Under the pieces are notes generated by a model. It did no database searches, had not been told where the DNA came from, and was given only the letters and a program-made list of their open reading frames with translations. Position numbers and translations under genes: made by a program. From Rhodocyclaceae bacterium (GTDB lineage Bacteria; Pseudomonadota; Gammaproteobacteria; Burkholderiales; Rhodocyclaceae), in assembly GCA_018262875.1 (NCBI GenBank), contig JADFDL010000038.1, forward strand, positions 1 through 9,795: DNA of 9,795 bases. Reading direction: 5' to 3'. Shown piece by piece: positions 8,296-9,795 of the stretch. Position 1 is the first letter of the stretch. Each line of letters starts with the position of its first letter.

Positions 8296-8309
8296 TTAAG
8301 GAATCCATG

Positions 8310-8633
8310 ATGGCGGATCAGTCAACAGACATGCCGACGGAAGAAGCGATCCGCGCCGCTCTGCGCAGCGTGATCGACCCGGAAGTCGGCATGAACGTGG
8401 TGGACCTCGGCCTCGTCTATGGCATCGAGATCGCGCCCGGCCGGGTGCGGGTCAACATGACGATGACGACGCCGGCCTGCCCCATGGGCGCCATGATTAC
8501 CGAGGATGCACGCGAGGCGATTCGCGACATTGCGCCAGAAGCCGCCGAAGTCGACGTGCAACTGGTGTGGGATCCGCCATGGGATTCGAGCATGATGTCC
8601 GAATATGCCAAGCAGCGTTTCGGCTGGTCCTAG
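8310..8633 (+). CDS. MIP18/PaaD/SufT-like (DUF59) metal-sulfur cluster assembly factor
   Basis: This protein of 107 residues (108 from the ATG at 8307) is a stand-alone DUF59 domain. Numbered from 8307: VIDPEVGMNVVDLGLVYGIEI (22-42, shown as the family core DPE.G.N.VDLGLVY), VRVNMTMTTPACPMG with the conserved C58 that carries metal or cluster function in related proteins, and the C-terminal VWDPPWDSSMMSE typical of the PaaD/YitW/SufT group. Family members help assemble or deliver Fe-S clusters in the cytoplasm. Two adjacent ATGs are possible; I choose 8310 because AAGGA (8298-8302) is then seven bases away rather than four. As first gene of an operon divergent from an NsrR-like repressor, it probably supports Fe-S repair or maturation under nitrosative stress (inference). 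It is not in a suf or paa operon here. Confidence 0.9.
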   Translation: MADQSTDMPTEEAIRAALRSVIDPEVGMNVVDLGLVYGIEIAPGRVRVNMTMTTPACPMGAMITEDAREAIRDIAPEAAEVDVQLVWDPPWDSSMMSEYAKQRFGWS

Positions 8634-8666
8634 CCGAACCACCCCAACCACGACAGGAGACGCAAC

Positions 8667-8909
8667 ATGACCACCGCAACCGCAGAAATCGTTGTCGACG
8701 TGCGCAACATCGTGCCGCGCGAACGCCATCCGATGATCTTCGATGCCTTCCGCAGCCTTGCCGCCGGCGAAGCCTTCCAGCTGGTCAACGACCACGACCC
8801 GAAACCGCTCTACTATCAGTTCCAGGCCGAGCTGGGCCCGATATTCACCTGGGACTATCTCGAAACCGGGCCCGAAGTCTGGAAGGTTCGCATCGCCAAG
8901 GCGGCCTGA
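8667..8909 (+). CDS. DUF2249 domain protein
   Basis: This 80-residue protein is a single DUF2249 domain: VVDVRNIVPRERHPMIFDAF (9-28), then GEAFQLVNDHDPKPLYYQF (34-52), and a C-terminal strand VWKVRIAKA. The invariant His/Asp cluster (NDHDP) and the RERH motif are intact. No signal or membrane segment is visible, so it is probably cytoplasmic. The fold is related to small TusA/SirA-like domains and the family often sits near hemerythrin-like or NO-related genes, but its biochemical role is not known. AGGAGA at 8655-8660 is a strong ribosome-binding site six bases before the ATG. It lies 33 bases after the DUF59 gene and 7 before the next start, so it is in the same operon. Confidence 0.9.
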   Translation: MTTATAEIVVDVRNIVPRERHPMIFDAFRSLAAGEAFQLVNDHDPKPLYYQFQAELGPIFTWDYLETGPEVWKVRIAKAA

Positions 8910-8916
8910 TCCGATC

Positions 8917-9795
8917 GTGGCAGACATCCGGCCGCCTTACCGCATTCCGTTGCTGGTGCTGGGCTTCGCCAGCCTCATCGTCGGGGTGGGCGCCGGACTG
9001 CTGCGTCTCGGCTGGGCGGTGCCGCGTCCGGCGGCCGACCTCGCCGCCTTCCACGGCCCGCTCATGGTGTGCGGTTTCTTCGGCACGGTGATCAGCCTGG
9101 AGCGCGCCGTGGCGCTGGCGCGGCGCTGGGCCTATCTCGGACCGCTGGCCGGTGGCGCCGGGGGATTGGCGCTCATCTGCGGCGCACCGATCGAGGTTGC
9201 GCAACTGTTGCTGGCGCTGGGCAGCGCGGTGCTGCTCGCCGGCTCGGTCTCGGTATTCCTGCGCCAGCGCGCCCTGTTTACCTTCACGCTGGCCGCCGGC
9301 GCCGGCTGCTGGCTCGCCGGCAATCTGCTTTGGCTGGCGGGGCAATCCGTCTTCGCGGTGGTGCCGTGGTGGGCGGGCTTTCTGGTGCTGACCATCGCCG
9401 GCGAACGACTGGAACTGTCGCGCTTCCTGCCGCCCTCGCCGGTGGCGCAGCGCGTCTTCATCGCCGTGCTGGCGGGACTGACTTTCGGCATGGTGCTGAA
9501 TGCCCAACTGTTCGGCGCCGCCCTGCTGGCGCTGGCGCTGTGGCTGCTGCGGCAGGACATTGCGCGGCGCACGGTAAAAGACACGGGGCTGACACGCTTC
9601 ATCGCCGTCTGCCTGCTCTCGGGCTATGCCTGGCTGGCGCTGGCAGGCGCGACCATGCTCGCGGCGGGGCTGGTGCCGGGCAGCGCAGCCTATGACGCGG
9701 CGCTGCACGCCCTGATGCTGGGTTTCGTCTTCTCGATGGTATTCGGCCACGCACCGATCATTTTCCCGGCCGTGCTGCGCGTGGCGGTGCCCTAC
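8917..9795 (+). CDS. NnrS-like polytopic membrane protein, 5' part (runs off the window)
   Basis: The frame is open for 293 codons from a GTG at 8917 to the right edge, with no stop. It is almost entirely hydrophobic, with about ten candidate membrane segments (roughly residues 10-32, 46-62, 73-90, 94-114, 120-141, 145-161, 180-196, 198-211, 227-252, 263-285) and short basic loops. Conserved-looking features are HGPLMVCGFFGTVISLERA beginning at H46, TIAGERLELSRF (159-170), H264 in ALHALMLGF and FGHAPIIFP (276-284) with H278. Scattered membrane histidines and the late GHAPIIFP segment resemble NnrS, a heme- and copper-containing protein linked to NO tolerance, but the N-terminus lacks the usual HAHEM-type motif, so it is likely a distant relative. 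The start is uncertain: no Shine-Dalgarno precedes the GTG, which lies 7 bases after the DUF2249 stop, consistent with coupling. Confidence 0.7.
   Translation, partial: MADIRPPYRIPLLVLGFASLIVGVGAGLLRLGWAVPRPAADLAAFHGPLMVCGFFGTVISLERAVALARRWAYLGPLAGGAGGLALICGAPIEVAQLLLALGSAVLLAGSVSVFLRQRALFTFTLAAGAGCWLAGNLLWLAGQSVFAVVPWWAGFLVLTIAGERLELSRFLPPSPVAQRVFIAVLAGLTFGMVLNAQLFGAALLALALWLLRQDIARRTVKDTGLTRFIAVCLLSGYAWLALAGATMLAAGLVPGSAAYDAALHALMLGFVFSMVFGHAPIIFPAVLRVAVPY

Noticed and set aside
8567..9091. 174-codon plus-strand frame overlapping DUF59, DUF2249 and NnrS-like genes
   Set aside because: It crosses three better-supported genes in another frame and the product is Arg/Pro/Ser-rich without motifs.
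8845..9750. 301-codon minus-strand open frame opposite the NnrS-like gene
   Set aside because: The product is Arg/Gln/His-rich with no motif. The plus-strand frame from 8917 is open to the window edge and encodes regular membrane segments.

Overview
The window is GC-rich, densely packed bacterial DNA, in the style of a Betaproteobacterium. Rhodocyclales (Azoarcus/Thauera/Dechloromonas-type) is my best guess from the gene families and codon use, but no marker here proves it. No intergenic gap exceeds about 130 bases. I see no RNA gene, mobile element, CRISPR array or phage sequence.

Layout: (1) 1-318 holds the 3' part of a small uncharacterised gene. (2) 389-2431 encodes a thioredoxin-fold plus six-hairpin protein of the DUF255/YyaL/SSP411 family. 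A candidate sigma70 promoter precedes it, overlapped by a perfect inverted repeat that resembles a type 1 IscR site. (3) 2476-2787 encodes a small periplasmic c-type cytochrome (c551/c8 class), closed by a strong intrinsic terminator. (4) 2914-7759 is a complete branched-chain amino acid ABC transporter, livK-livH-livM-livG-livF. Its substrate-binding protein looks like a lipoprotein on a proline-rich tether. A UUCG-capped terminator-like hairpin separates livK from the four-gene livHMGF block, which has 4-base stop/start overlaps at every junction. (5) 7766-8203 on the minus strand encodes an NsrR-like Rrf2 repressor with all expected Fe-S ligands. It converges on livF with a 6-base gap. (6) From 8307 to the right edge, divergent from the repressor, run a MIP18/PaaD-like (DUF59) Fe-S assembly factor, a DUF2249 protein and the 5' part of an NnrS-like polytopic membrane protein.

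The most interesting part is 8200-8310. Two good sigma70-type promoters face opposite ways over the same 32 bases, so the -35 box of each overlaps the -10 box of the other. AAGATGTAT sequences, the core of the known NsrR half-site, sit just downstream of each predicted start. This suggests a compact nitric-oxide switch: NO destroys the repressor's Fe-S cluster, which releases both its own gene and an operon for Fe-S assembly or repair (DUF59), a DUF2249 protein of unknown role and an NnrS-like NO-related membrane protein. NsrR control of nnrS-type genes is known; the exact promoter architecture and the module's joint function are inference.
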